Origin: an uncultured Oscillospiraceae bacterium
GTDB lineage: Bacteria > Bacillota > Clostridia > Oscillospirales > Ruminococcaceae
Length of the DNA stretch: 64,000 nucleotides
NCBI GenBank assembly: GCA_949743955.1
Contig: CATJVQ010000037.1
Coordinates: 1-64,000 of the forward strand
Reading direction: 5' to 3'
In this document: positions 47,757-60,298 of the stretch, piece by piece
Layout: every line of letters starts with the position of its first letter
Numbering within the stretch: position 1 is the first letter of the stretch
Made by a program: the position numbers and the translations under genes
The notes under the pieces: generated by a model
The model's database searches: none
The model's input: only the letters and a program-made list of their open reading frames with translations
What the model was told of the DNA's origin: nothing

Positions 47757-49801
47757 GGGGCCTCACATCCTTTCTGCCGGCGGTACAGATCGCAGAGTAT
47801 GGCGGTCTGTGTCAAATCAGTTTTCCCTTCGGCGGGCACAATCCGGAATTTTTCCCCCTCGCGCGCAATGAGCCCCGCCTCAATGAGGACATCGGCCGCG
47901 ATGCGCACCTGGCCGGGAGAGATGGGCGGGGAATCCTCCCACGCACCCAGGCGCGAAGCGAGCGCGTCCGGATCGGCGCTGACCCCTCCTCCGCGCACGG
48001 CGCGCCACACAAGCGCTGTCTGCCCGCGCGACGGGGTCAGCCGCCCGGCCTCCTGCGCGGAGAGCGCCTCCCCGCGGGAAAAACGTTCGTAAGCGTAAAT
48101 CTCTTCGAGATACTGCTCCTGCCGGAAACCGGCCGGGTGCGCGTCGAGGATCTGGAGGGACGGGCGCCTCGTGCCGTTATATTCGTTGACCGTGAGTGTC
48201 ACACAGAGGTCCCCCGTCCTCCCCTGCGGGATGGGGAATGTCTCCGGTGTCATGCGGAAGCCGACAGCCTGAAAAAATCTCCCCCCGGCCGAGAGCCGCG
48301 CCCGCAGGTGCGCCCCGTTTCCGATAGCGTCCAGCCCCTCGACACGGACATTCCGTAAGAGCAGCACCGGCTGCTCGTTGCCCGCGCCGAACGGTTCAAG
48401 CTGCATGAGGGCCTCCGCCTGCCGGAGATCGCACCCCTGCGCGGGGGTAATCTCCACATCGACAGAGAGTTCCGGGCGGGGCATATCCGGGCACAGCCGG
48501 GCCGCTTCCTCTTCCAGCATCACCCGCAGGCGGGGGATGGCCTTCGCCGCGAGCGAGACACCCGCCGCGAGCGGATGCCCGCCGTACCGTGTCAGAACCG
48601 ATGCGCAGGCGGATACCGCGTCGATGATGGAGAAGCCGGGGATGCTCCTAGCACTCCCGCGCGCCTCCTCCCCCAGAATGCTCAACAGCAGGACAGGCCG
48701 CCCATACCGCTGCATCACGCGCGCCGCCGCGATGCCGATGACCCCGTGATGCCACCCCGCCCCCGCAAGCACTAGGACACGTCCGCGCACCAGAGCGGGG
48801 TTCTCAGCGATCTGCGCGGCAATCTCGCGGAGGATCCCCTCCTCCAGCGCCCGGCGGCGCTGGTTGCAGGTGTCCACCTCCGCCGCGAGGCGGGCGGCCT
48901 CCGCTTCGTCCTCACACAGCAGGAGCTCTACCGATTGGTCGCACTTCCCTAGGCGCGACGCCGCGTTCAGCCGCGGGGCCAGCCCAAACGAGACCGACTG
49001 CGCCCCCAGCTTCTCCGGAGAGAGCCCGCTCACCGCGAGCAGCGCCCGCAGCCCCGGGTTTTCACTCTCCGAGAGGCACCGCAGCCCCTCCGCCGCAATG
49101 ACGCGGTTCTCCCCCGTGAGGGGCACTACGTCGGCAATCGTGCCGATACAGACAAGGTCGGCGAAGCGGCGGAGCGTGTCGAAGCCGGCATCGTCCCCCT
49201 CGAGCGCGCAGACGAGCTTGAAGGCCACCCCGACCCCCGCCAGATCCTTAAAGGGGTATTCATCGTCCGCCCGGTGGGGGTTAAGCACCGCCTCGCAGGC
49301 GGGCAGTGTCTCGCGCGGCTGGTGGTGATCCGTTATCACCACGCGCAGCCCCAGTTCGTAGAGGTATGCGACCTCCTCATGGGCGCTCACGCCGTTGTCC
49401 ACCGTGATCACAAGCTTGACCCCGCTCTCGGCCAGAGCACGGCAGGCCTCGCGGTTCAGGCCGTACCCCTCCTTTTCGCGGTCGGGGATATAGTAGGCCA
49501 CCTTCGCCCCGCGCTCCTCGAGGTAGCGGTAGAGGAGCACTGTCGCGGTCATACCGTCGCAGTCATAGTCGCCGTAAACGGCGATGAGCTCCCCGGCCGA
49601 CATGGCCTCCTCGATCACCGCCACAGCGCGCTCCATGCCGCGCATGGCGGACGGATCGTGGAGTATGCCGCCGTGTAAAAACGCGGCAGCCGCCTCCGGC
49701 GATGTGATGCCGCGGGAAACGAGAATCCCGGCACACAGCGGATCCAGGCCGGGAAATGCCGGGATAACCCCGCTGTGCGCCGGCAGACGCCATGGCTTCA
49801 T
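47753..49801 (-). CDS. recJ: Single-stranded-DNA-specific exonuclease RecJ
   Basis: This 682-residue 5'-3' exonuclease has the DHH family motifs: IAVYGDYDCDGMTATVL, VDNGVSAHEEV, ITDHHQPRETL, and the DHHA1 core GWHHGVIGIAAARVMQRYG. It works in mismatch repair and recombination. Codon start is ATG 49801. A RecJ-Rel operon is standard in Firmicutes. Its upstream leader, about 130 bases, runs from a promoter at 49936-49964. Confidence 0.95.
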   Translation of the reverse strand: MKPWRLPAHSGVIPAFPGLDPLCAGILVSRGITSPEAAAAFLHGGILHDPSAMRGMERAVAVIEEAMSAGELIAVYGDYDCDGMTATVLLYRYLEERGAKVAYYIPDREKEGYGLNREACRALAESGVKLVITVDNGVSAHEEVAYLYELGLRVVITDHHQPRETLPACEAVLNPHRADDEYPFKDLAGVGVAFKLVCALEGDDAGFDTLRRFADLVCIGTIADVVPLTGENRVIAAEGLRCLSESENPGLRALLAVSGLSPEKLGAQSVSFGLAPRLNAASRLGKCDQSVELLLCEDEAEAARLAAEVDTCNQRRRALEEGILREIAAQIAENPALVRGRVLVLAGAGWHHGVIGIAAARVMQRYGRPVLLLSILGEEARGSARSIPGFSIIDAVSACASVLTRYGGHPLAAGVSLAAKAIPRLRVMLEEEAARLCPDMPRPELSVDVEITPAQGCDLRQAEALMQLEPFGAGNEQPVLLLRNVRVEGLDAIGNGAHLRARLSAGGRFFQAVGFRMTPETFPIPQGRTGDLCVTLTVNEYNGTRRPSLQILDAHPAGFRQEQYLEEIYAYERFSRGEALSAQEAGRLTPSRGQTALVWRAVRGGGVSADPDALASRLGAWEDSPPISPGQVRIAADVLIEAGLIAREGEKFRIVPAEGKTDLTQTAILCDLYRRQKGCEAP

Positions 49802-49935
49802 GCGCGCGCCTCCTTCCGAATTTGCTCTGGAATGCTTCTCGAGTGAAAACGGTCAGTCCCCGTCCCGCAAAGGCGCCTGCACACAGGCCCCGCGGTTTCG
49901 GATCTTCTGATTAGCTCAGCAATTTAATAAAGATC

Positions 49936-49964
49936 AGTATAACACCTTTTTTCCGGGGATGCAA
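49936..49964 (-). promoter_or_regulatory. Promoter of the recJ-rel operon
   Basis: On the minus strand, TTGCAT (49959-49964), a 17-bp spacer and TATACT (49936-49941). It begins immediately after the stop of the FAD oxidoreductase gene. Confidence 0.78.
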
Positions 49965-51533
49965 TCAAAAGGGTGCGTACTGCGCGAGAATCCGCTCCGC
50001 CACACGCACACCGTCCACCGCCGCGGACACGATGCCCCCCGCGTATCCCGCGCCCTCGCCGCACGGATAGAGCCCAGCCACGCTGGCTTCCAGCGATTCC
50101 CCGCGCAGGATGCGCACCGGCGAGGATGTCCGTGTCTCCACCCCGGTGAGGACAGTGTCCTCGCTGTCGAAGCCTCGCTGGCGCTGCCCGAAGCGGCGCA
50201 GGCCTGTCCGGAGCCACTGGCACACCGGCGGCGGCAGGATGCTCTCAAGGTCCGCCGCATAGACGCCACGTGCATAGGTAGGGCGGACATTTCCGAACAC
50301 CGCGCCCGCTTCCCCCTTAAGGAAGCGCCCTGCTGTCTGGACCGGGGCGGAAAAACCATCTCGGAAGGCCGCTCTTTCCAGGCGCTCCTGGAAGCGCATC
50401 CCGTCGAGCGGCCCCTCGCCGAAGTCGCCGGGCCCCACGCCCACAACCAGCGCCGCGTTGGCGTTCTTCCCGTCCCGGGCGCGGACGCTCATGCCGTTGA
50501 CGACTGTCTCCCCGTCCGCCGACGCCGCCGGCACCACCACGCCCCCCGGACACATGCAGAACGTGTACACGCCGCGCTCGCCCTCCCGGTACGAGAGCTG
50601 GTATTCCCCCGGCGGCAGCAGCGGATGCCCGGCGTTCTTCCCGTAGAGCGCCCGGTCAACATCCGCCTGCCGGTGCTCGATGCGCACACCGGCGGAAAAC
50701 GGCTTCGCCTCCATCCGGATCCCGAGGGCGTGGAGCATCGCGAAGCTGTCGCGCGCGGAGTGCCCGAGCGCACAGACGAGGAGGGGAGAGGGGATCTCCC
50801 CCTGCGGCGTCGTCACCGACCGGACGGCTCCGTCCCGGAGAGAAACCGCCTGGACCGGGCACCGGAAGCGCACCTCTCCCCCCGCCGCGATGACAGTGTC
50901 CCGCAGGCGCCGCACCACGCCCCGCAGCAGATCCGTGCCGATGTGGGGCTTCGCCGAGACGAGGATATCCTCCGGCGCGCCGAAGCGGACGAGCGTTTCG
51001 AGCACCCAGCGGCAGCGCGGATCGGAGATGCGGGTGGTGAGCTTACCGTCGGAAAATGTTCCTGCGCCGCCCTCGCCGAACTGGACGTTCGCGTCCGGGT
51101 CAAACGAGCCGCTCTCCCAGAACCGTTCCACCGCCGCAACACGCTCCTCCATCGCGGCCCCCCGCTCGAGGACGAGCGGGCGGTACCCCCTCTCGGCCAG
51201 CAGCAGGGCGCAGAACATCCCCGCCGGGCCGAAGCCCGCGACGACGGGCCTCGCCGGGAGCTTCCGTGTGCCCGCGGGGAGGATTGGCGCGCCCGCCTCC
51301 TCCCCCACCGCCTTCGCCCCCGGGATACGCCCGCAAAGGGCGTTCTCCCGCTCGGGGGAGAGGGAGAGCCCCACGGTATAGACAAAGCGGATATCATCGG
51401 GATGGCGGGCATCCACAGCGCGGCGGATGATATGCGCCGGCGCTCCCGGCGCATGGGCGAGACGGCGCGCTTTCTCCAGCGCGGCCTCCTCTCCGGCCTC
51501 AAACGGCAGGCGGAGGTTTGGAATACTCAGCAA
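49965..51533 (-). CDS. FAD-dependent oxidoreductase (COG2509 type)
   Basis: This 522-residue protein has an N-terminal extension, the FAD Rossmann motif VVAGFGPAGMFCALLLAERG, the conserved VQFGEGGAGTFSDGKLTTR segment, and a C-terminal flavin region GLYPCGEGAGYAGGIVSAA. It belongs to the uncharacterised dehydrogenase group. The start is TTG at 51533, eight bases after AGGAGG. Codons in this gene are very GC-rich. A 15-bp tandem repeat lies 15 bp upstream. Confidence 0.9.
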   Translation of the reverse strand: MLSIPNLRLPFEAGEEAALEKARRLAHAPGAPAHIIRRAVDARHPDDIRFVYTVGLSLSPERENALCGRIPGAKAVGEEAGAPILPAGTRKLPARPVVAGFGPAGMFCALLLAERGYRPLVLERGAAMEERVAAVERFWESGSFDPDANVQFGEGGAGTFSDGKLTTRISDPRCRWVLETLVRFGAPEDILVSAKPHIGTDLLRGVVRRLRDTVIAAGGEVRFRCPVQAVSLRDGAVRSVTTPQGEIPSPLLVCALGHSARDSFAMLHALGIRMEAKPFSAGVRIEHRQADVDRALYGKNAGHPLLPPGEYQLSYREGERGVYTFCMCPGGVVVPAASADGETVVNGMSVRARDGKNANAALVVGVGPGDFGEGPLDGMRFQERLERAAFRDGFSAPVQTAGRFLKGEAGAVFGNVRPTYARGVYAADLESILPPPVCQWLRTGLRRFGQRQRGFDSEDTVLTGVETRTSSPVRILRGESLEASVAGLYPCGEGAGYAGGIVSAAVDGVRVAERILAQYAPF

Positions 51534-51548
51534 TCAGGGCGCCTCCTT

Positions 51549-51578
51549 TCAAAACAAAATGAATCAAAACAAAATGAA
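51549..51578. repeat. 15-bp tandem direct repeat
   Basis: TCAAAACAAAATGAA occurs twice in tandem (51549-51563 and 51564-51578). It is AT-rich against a GC-rich background, between the ybbR terminator and the FAD oxidoreductase ribosome binding site. Confidence 0.85.
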
Positions 51579-51581
51579 GGA

Positions 51582-51611
51582 CGGGGCTGTCGCAAAGCTG
51601 CGGCAGCCCCG
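51582..51611 (-). terminator. Terminator of the cdaA-ybbR operon
   Basis: A 13-bp stem (51582-51594 with 51599-51611) has one wobble pair and a four-base loop. Confidence 0.72.
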
Positions 51612-51666
51612 AAAAGGGCACAAGCGGATAAGCGCTGCTCCAGTGGAACCGCGCATCCGCCTGCGG

Positions 51667-52932
51667 TCACTCCTCCTCAATGTCCACGATGGTGACATAG
51701 TCGCCGTAGGCCCAGACTGTCCCCCTGGCGGGGGCGAAAATGGTCACGGGCATCCGGATTTGCCCCGCGGCCATCTCCCGCTCGCGGCCGGAGAAGTCCA
51801 CCTGCGCCACGAGATCCTCACTCGTCATGCCCTCGAGCACCTCGCGCGGACCCACAAGTGTCACCTCACGCGGCGATACGCCTCCCGCCCCCACAGATAC
51901 GTCATACCCGCCGGGGACGTTGACGAGCGACACTTCCGGGATGGGGAACGTGCGCGTCTCAAACTCGTCCGTATCAAACGAGACAGAGACGGAGAGGATG
52001 TTGTTGACATTGACAAAATTGGAGGGCAGCGCCACGTCGAATACCTGGCGCGCGCCGGGACCGAGTGTCTTCATATCCACATAGCCGAGCGTGATGCTCT
52101 CATAGTTGTCCACAAGCATCGCGGGGCCCGCTATCTCAATCGTGTCGTTAGAGAAGGTATACTCCAGCTTCGAGAGCGGGAAGAACGGGGGTGTATTCGT
52201 AAACTCGATGCCTACCGGCACCTGCCGGCGCTTGAGGACGGAGATGGCGACATCCGCTGTCTCATAGCTCATGGAGAGGTTCTCGCTGCGTACGTCGTTG
52301 CCGTTGGCGTCGAGGAGGACGATTTCCCCCGAGACGCTCTCCGCGGCGGAGAGCGTGCGCCCGATGTCGGCGCTGACGACAGCCCTCTCCACACGGCTGA
52401 GTTCGCTCACAGGGCCGGTCACCTCGACCGTGCCGGGGGTGACGATCTCCTCATCCTTAATATACCCCTCTGCAAGCCGGACGCCGGTGATATTGGCCTC
52501 GATGTCGAGAATCTTTGTATCGACATGGTCCACCTGCACCGACACCTGCCCGGGGCTGATGGATTGGATGAGATAGTCCCCGGAGTCGGTGTTGTTGAGG
52601 ATGTTGACACGCTGAGTGCCGGTGTTGATGATATTCCCGAGCTGGAGGGTGAGGGAAAAGTCCTCCGGGGCGAGATCCATCACGATATACCGCTTTCCGA
52701 CGACGGTGAGCGTTGTCGACTGCGGCTCGACGCTGATGATGTTGAGCTCCTGCCTCGTGAGGGAGGCGGGCTGCTCCCACTGGATGGGCACGCCCGTGAT
52801 GGTGCGGCTGTATGAATCGTCGGTCGCGTAGACAATCACCAGCCACAGGAAAAAGGCGGCGATCAGGGAGAAAATTTTTAAGACCTGATTCGACGTGGCG
52901 AGGCGTTTGAGCATATCCTTGAACTTTTTCAT
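51667..52932 (-). CDS. ybbR: YbbR-domain protein (CdaR-type regulator of CdaA)
   Basis: This 421-residue protein has an N-terminal membrane helix (residues 20-38, LKIFSLIAAFFLWLVIVYAT) and four YbbR repeats outside the membrane (for example ITGVPIQWEQPA, VTGVRLAEGYIKDEEIVTPG). CdaR regulates the diadenylate cyclase CdaA. It starts inside the cdaA stop (ATGA overlap). The usual third gene glmM does not follow: after the ybbR stop comes a terminator and the FAD oxidoreductase. Confidence 0.93.
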   Translation of the reverse strand: MKKFKDMLKRLATSNQVLKIFSLIAAFFLWLVIVYATDDSYSRTITGVPIQWEQPASLTRQELNIISVEPQSTTLTVVGKRYIVMDLAPEDFSLTLQLGNIINTGTQRVNILNNTDSGDYLIQSISPGQVSVQVDHVDTKILDIEANITGVRLAEGYIKDEEIVTPGTVEVTGPVSELSRVERAVVSADIGRTLSAAESVSGEIVLLDANGNDVRSENLSMSYETADVAISVLKRRQVPVGIEFTNTPPFFPLSKLEYTFSNDTIEIAGPAMLVDNYESITLGYVDMKTLGPGARQVFDVALPSNFVNVNNILSVSVSFDTDEFETRTFPIPEVSLVNVPGGYDVSVGAGGVSPREVTLVGPREVLEGMTSEDLVAQVDFSGREREMAAGQIRMPVTIFAPARGTVWAYGDYVTIVDIEEE

Positions 52933-53831
52933 TTTTTCGCCCTCCTCAGCGAGAGCTTGCGCTCACGGCGCTGGGCGGCGGTCTCCTCGGGCAGGAGCTC
53001 GCTGCGCAGGTATTCGCCGAGTGTGTCGGGAGTGAAGCCGCGCGTAAGCTGGCCGTTGCGGGCGATGGAGATGACCCCTGTCTCCTCCGAGACGACAACG
53101 ACAATTGCGTCCGAATTTTCGCTCATGCCCACCGACGCCCGGTGCCGTGTCCCGAGCTGCTTGGAGAGTTCGTCCGTCTCCGTTAAGGGCAGGAAGCAGC
53201 CCGCCGCGCGGATGCGCCCGTCGCGGATGACCATGGCGCCGTCGTGAAGCTGGGTATTCGGGAAGAAGATGGTGCAGATGAGCTCCGACACCGGCCGGCA
53301 GTCGAGCTCGACCCCTGTCTTGATGATCTCCCCGAGCCGGGTCTGCATCTCGAAGACCATCAGCGCGCCGGTTCTGGTGCGGGAGAGGTTCTCGCTGGCC
53401 TTGCGGAATTCATCAATGGCCAGCGAAAGCTCCGCCTGGGTCGACGACGCGTTCTGCTGGCTGCCGAAGAGGCTCACGGGCAGCCTCGTGCGCCCCACAC
53501 GCTCGAGCGCGCGGCGAAGTTCCGGCTGGAACACGACCACGAGCGCTGTCGCGCCGATGGTGAGCACCTGCCGCATGATGAAGTTCATTGCGCGGAACGG
53601 GAGCACCTGTGCAATGATGTATACGAGCAACAGAAGAAAAATCCCCTTGACAAACTGCATCGCGCGCGTATCCCGCACGAGCTTGACCACATAGTACACC
53701 AACAGGGCGATGATCAGGATATCGATGACGTCAAAAAAACCGATGGACGCAACCGTTTTCCACACGTTTTGGAAGAAATCGTTCATCAGTTCCTCGAAGG
53801 TCTGGCTTTCCGAGCCGAACACAGCAGTCAC
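52929..53831 (-). CDS. cdaA: Diadenylate cyclase CdaA
   Basis: This enzyme of about 300 residues makes cyclic di-AMP. It has three N-terminal transmembrane helices and the DAC domain with both signature motifs, LHDGAMVI (DGA) and GTRHRASVG (RHR). The start is uncertain: GTG 53831 has GGGGGGA directly against it, while the GTG at 53822 would sit nine bases after that ribosome binding site, and an ATG lies at 53786. It is the first gene of cdaA-ybbR. Confidence 0.94.
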   Translation of the reverse strand: MTAVFGSESQTFEELMNDFFQNVWKTVASIGFFDVIDILIIALLVYYVVKLVRDTRAMQFVKGIFLLLLVYIIAQVLPFRAMNFIMRQVLTIGATALVVVFQPELRRALERVGRTRLPVSLFGSQQNASSTQAELSLAIDEFRKASENLSRTRTGALMVFEMQTRLGEIIKTGVELDCRPVSELICTIFFPNTQLHDGAMVIRDGRIRAAGCFLPLTETDELSKQLGTRHRASVGMSENSDAIVVVVSEETGVISIARNGQLTRGFTPDTLGEYLRSELLPEETAAQRRERKLSLRRAKK

Positions 53832-54028
53832 TCCCCCCGCGCATATGCGTTATCATCCATACATTTAAAATTTTGCGGCTCTGCCGCGCGGCCAAACCAT
53901 ATTTACTCCGGCCTTCTTTTTATTTTACCAAACCCGGCCCCGCATTGCAATGATTTTTCACACGTTCCAAATCTTTTGCTGCCCTGTGATGTTTACGTCA
54001 GTTTTTCCACAGACCACGAGTGTTTATC

Positions 54029-54357
54029 CTAGTATCCGGTACAGGTTCTCTCCACACCGTTGAGACTGAGCTGGTACATCCGGAAGGTGACGGGGATGTT
54101 ATTGGGCTGTCACTGCTCCCGGAAGGAATAGCGGTACATCATCCCGGCCCGCCTCATGACGCCGCCGCTGCGCGGGTTCCGGACATCGTGCGTCGCGGTG
54201 ATAAACGGGAACCCGGCCTCCCGCAGGCGCCCGATGAGCGCCGCGGAAGCCTCCGGCGCGATGCCCCGGCCCCAATATTCCTGTCTCCAAAGAGGGAGAG
54301 AACGCTGCCGGTATCCTTCTCAGTAAATCTTCTCAAAAGAAGCCTTTCCGTTTCCAG
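54029..54357 (-). pseudogene. Remnant of a GNAT-family N-acetyltransferase
   Basis: The minus strand encodes ETERLLLRRFTEKDTGSVLS and LFGDR, a typical RimJ/RimL-like N-terminus, then after a missing central part and a frame change EYWGRGIAPEASAALIGRLR, TATHDVRNPRSGGVMRRAGM, SFREQ, a TGA where family members have Trp (near 54110), and QPNNIPVTFRMYQLSLNG to TAG at 54029-54031. So the gene has an internal deletion, a frameshift and a nonsense codon. Confidence 0.82.
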
Positions 54358-54607
54358 AACAGGTGTGTTTTAGTGCGCACAGCAGTCACCTCACCGTTGC
54401 CGGATGCCGTCATCCCGAATATTGCCGCCGCTCAATTTGATTATATCTTTTTCCGGCCGCCCCTGCAAGATCAGGGAGGATCCTTTCGCGGAAAACGGAG
54501 AATTTTTCGCATGACGGAAAACAGGAGGGGTATCCTAAAGAAATATTCCAAAGATCCAAAACCGAAAAAGGGGGGAGAAAAATCGACTTTTCTTCGATGG
54601 GTTTCTC

Positions 54608-54636
54608 TTTACAGTGTAGCGAGAACGTGGTAAAAT
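54608..54636 (+). promoter_or_regulatory. Promoter of PFOR
   Basis: TTTACA (54608-54613), a 17-bp spacer and TAAAAT (54631-54636). Confidence 0.78.
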
Positions 54637-54706
54637 AAAGAAAGAACGCCATTTTTTATGTTTGCAATGTCCTGTTAAAAATACCCAAAGGGAGGAATTC
54701 CGTAAA

Positions 54707-58282
<3,576 letters not shown>

Positions 58283-58318
58283 TCAAGTACCTGACGTTTC
58301 CACAGGCAGTAATACTTG

Positions 58319-58348
58319 ATAATCAATAATGGTAACTTCATTGATTAT
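58319..58348 (+). promoter_or_regulatory. Inverted repeat upstream of GH127 (operator candidate)
   Basis: ATAATCAAT (58319-58327) and ATTGATTAT (58340-58348) form a perfect 9-bp inverted repeat spaced by 12 bp, upstream of the PFOR terminator hairpin. No clear -35/-10 pair is seen with it. Confidence 0.5.
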
Positions 58349-58355
58349 AGGTATC

Positions 58356-58391
58356 AAAGGGACTACGGCGCAAAGCCGTGGTCCCTTTTTA
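58356..58391 (+). terminator. Terminator of PFOR
   Basis: A 14-bp stem with one wobble pair (58356-58369 with 58375-58388) leads into a T run. Confidence 0.85.
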
Positions 58392-58425
58392 AAAAACAAG
58401 ACAACGAAGAAAGGAAGGTCACCCC

Positions 58426-60240
58426 ATGCGCTGCACATCCGTATACGAGAAAGTATCCCTTCTCCCCGGCATCCTGCCCAAGCGCCGGATGGCAAACCGC
58501 GACTACCTGATGGAGCTGGACGACGAGAACCTGCTCTTCAACTACCGGCAGGAAGCGGGCATTATGATGGGCGTGGAGGAGGAAAAGATTCTCCACCACG
58601 GCTGGGAAGCGCCCACCTGCCAGCTACGCGGTCACTTCACCGGCCACTGGCTCTCCGGCGCGGCCCAGATGTACCATGTCACCGGCGACAGCCGCTTCAA
58701 GGGCCGGCTCGAGTATCTGGTGAGCGAAATTGCGAAGTGCCAGAAGGAGAACGGCGGCGAGTGGTGCTTCACGATTCCGGAAAAGTACCTCTGGTGGATC
58801 CGGGACGGCAAGGAGGTCTGGGCCCCGCACTACACGGTACATAAGATCCTCATGGGCCTGTGCGACGCGTATGAGCTTGCGGGCGTCACCCAGGCGCTGG
58901 ACGTGCTGAAGAATGCCGCGAAATGGTTCCTCCGGTATACCGATGGGATCTCCCGCGAGCAGATGGACGACCTGATGGACCGCACCGAAACAGGCGGTAT
59001 CATGGAGTCGTGGGCGGATCTGTACCGCTTCACGAAGGATCCCCAGCACCTGGAGCTGATGCACCGTTACGAGCGTCCGCGCTACTACGAGGCGCTCCTG
59101 CGCGGGGAGGATATCCTCACCAACGAGCACGCCAACACCACCATCCCTGAGATCCTCGGCGTGTGCAAGGCGTATGAAATCACAGGGGAGCAGCGGTATC
59201 TGGACATCGCGAGGGCATACTGGAAGCTGGCCGTGGATGATCGCGGGATCCTTGCCACCGGCGGGCAGACCAGCGGTGAGGTCTGGCTCCCGATGCACCG
59301 GCAGGCGTCTAGGCTCAGCAACAAGAACCAGGAGCACTGCACTGTCTATAACATGATGCGCCTGGCGGACTTCCTCTACCAGCAGGACGGCGATGTCAAG
59401 TACGCCGATTACTGGGAGCGGAATCTGTATAACGGCATCTTCGCGCAGGGGTACTATGAGCCGTACTTCAAATACTCGCAGAGTGAGGATATCGAGAAGG
59501 AGACTGGGCTGCTCTGCTACTTCCTGCCGCTTGAGGCGGGAGCGAAGAAGCGCTGGGGCGGCAAGCGCGAGCACTTCTGGTGCTGCCACGGCACCCTCGT
59601 GCAAGCCAACGCGGCGATGCTCCAGCAGGGCATCTACTACGCGGCGGAGAAGGAAGCGACCGTGTGCCAGTACTTCCCGTCCGAGGTGAAGATGGCGGCG
59701 CCGGATCTGTCGCTCGAAAAGGATGTTGTCCTCCGGCAGGAGCATGACAACCGCGGCGAGACACGCCCGAGGGCGGTGAACTTCATCCTCACGGTCGACG
59801 GCGCCGGTCAGGCGTTTACACTGCGCATCCGCAGCCCGTGGTGGCTGGCCGGGAAGATGTCGGTGAAGACCGCGGACGGCGCGGATGTCCCGTTTGAGGT
59901 GAAGGACGGCTATGCCTGCATTACCAGAACGTGGGGGAAGGAGACGCTCTGCATCTCGCTCCCGAAGACAATCACTGTCCATCCGCTCGACGATCGGAAG
60001 GACTGCGTCGCGTTCCTCGACGGCCCTGTCACGCTTGCGGGCCTCATTGACCGGGAGGTGACGCTGAAAGGGGATGTCGAGCATCCGGAAACCATGTTCA
60101 TCCCCGACGATGAGCGCCAGTGGAGCATGTGGAACACCGGCTGGCGGACGGTCGGGCAGGAGGAGAACATCCGCTTCCTTCCGCTCTATAACATCTGCTA
60201 CCAGACCTACACGACGTATTTCCCTGTCCGCAAAGACTAA
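58426..60240 (+). CDS. GH127-family glycoside hydrolase (beta-L-arabinofuranosidase-like)
   Basis: This 604-residue cytosolic protein matches GH127/DUF1680. It keeps the zinc and catalytic cluster: Glu-x-Cys in NQEHCTVYNMMRLADF and Cys-Cys in FWCCHGTLVQ, where the second half carries the nucleophile cysteine in characterised enzymes. The (alpha/alpha)6 barrel leads into beta-sandwich ends. It probably removes beta-L-arabinofuranose or a related sugar from plant or gum glycans. No signal peptide is present, so it works on imported oligosaccharides. AAGGAAGG precedes ATG 58426. Confidence 0.92.
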   Translation: MRCTSVYEKVSLLPGILPKRRMANRDYLMELDDENLLFNYRQEAGIMMGVEEEKILHHGWEAPTCQLRGHFTGHWLSGAAQMYHVTGDSRFKGRLEYLVSEIAKCQKENGGEWCFTIPEKYLWWIRDGKEVWAPHYTVHKILMGLCDAYELAGVTQALDVLKNAAKWFLRYTDGISREQMDDLMDRTETGGIMESWADLYRFTKDPQHLELMHRYERPRYYEALLRGEDILTNEHANTTIPEILGVCKAYEITGEQRYLDIARAYWKLAVDDRGILATGGQTSGEVWLPMHRQASRLSNKNQEHCTVYNMMRLADFLYQQDGDVKYADYWERNLYNGIFAQGYYEPYFKYSQSEDIEKETGLLCYFLPLEAGAKKRWGGKREHFWCCHGTLVQANAAMLQQGIYYAAEKEATVCQYFPSEVKMAAPDLSLEKDVVLRQEHDNRGETRPRAVNFILTVDGAGQAFTLRIRSPWWLAGKMSVKTADGADVPFEVKDGYACITRTWGKETLCISLPKTITVHPLDDRKDCVAFLDGPVTLAGLIDREVTLKGDVEHPETMFIPDDERQWSMWNTGWRTVGQEENIRFLPLYNICYQTYTTYFPVRKD

Positions 60241-60260
60241 TCCGGTTGACTGTATAATAG

Positions 60261-60291
60261 AAAAAGGGACTGCCCTAGGCAGTCCCTTTTT
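60261..60291. terminator. Bidirectional terminator between GH127 and the NifX-like gene
   Basis: A perfect 14-bp stem (60261-60274 with 60278-60291) with a three-base loop, A run and T run. It serves both convergent units. Confidence 0.88.
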
Positions 60292-60298
60292 CTGCTTT

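Larger units (their letters stand above)
53832..54706. other. Long intergenic region with an acetyltransferase remnant
   Basis: Of these 875 bases, 54029-54357 hold a decayed GNAT gene and 54608-54636 the PFOR promoter. Between 53832 and 54028 an AT-rich stretch follows the cdaA start without a clear promoter. Bases 54358-54600 show no supported gene. Confidence 0.65.

Noticed and set aside
49959..51695. A plus-strand open frame of 578 codons opposite the FAD oxidoreductase
   Set aside because: The minus-strand protein has clear FAD motifs. The plus frame extends past the gene ends without a start signal.
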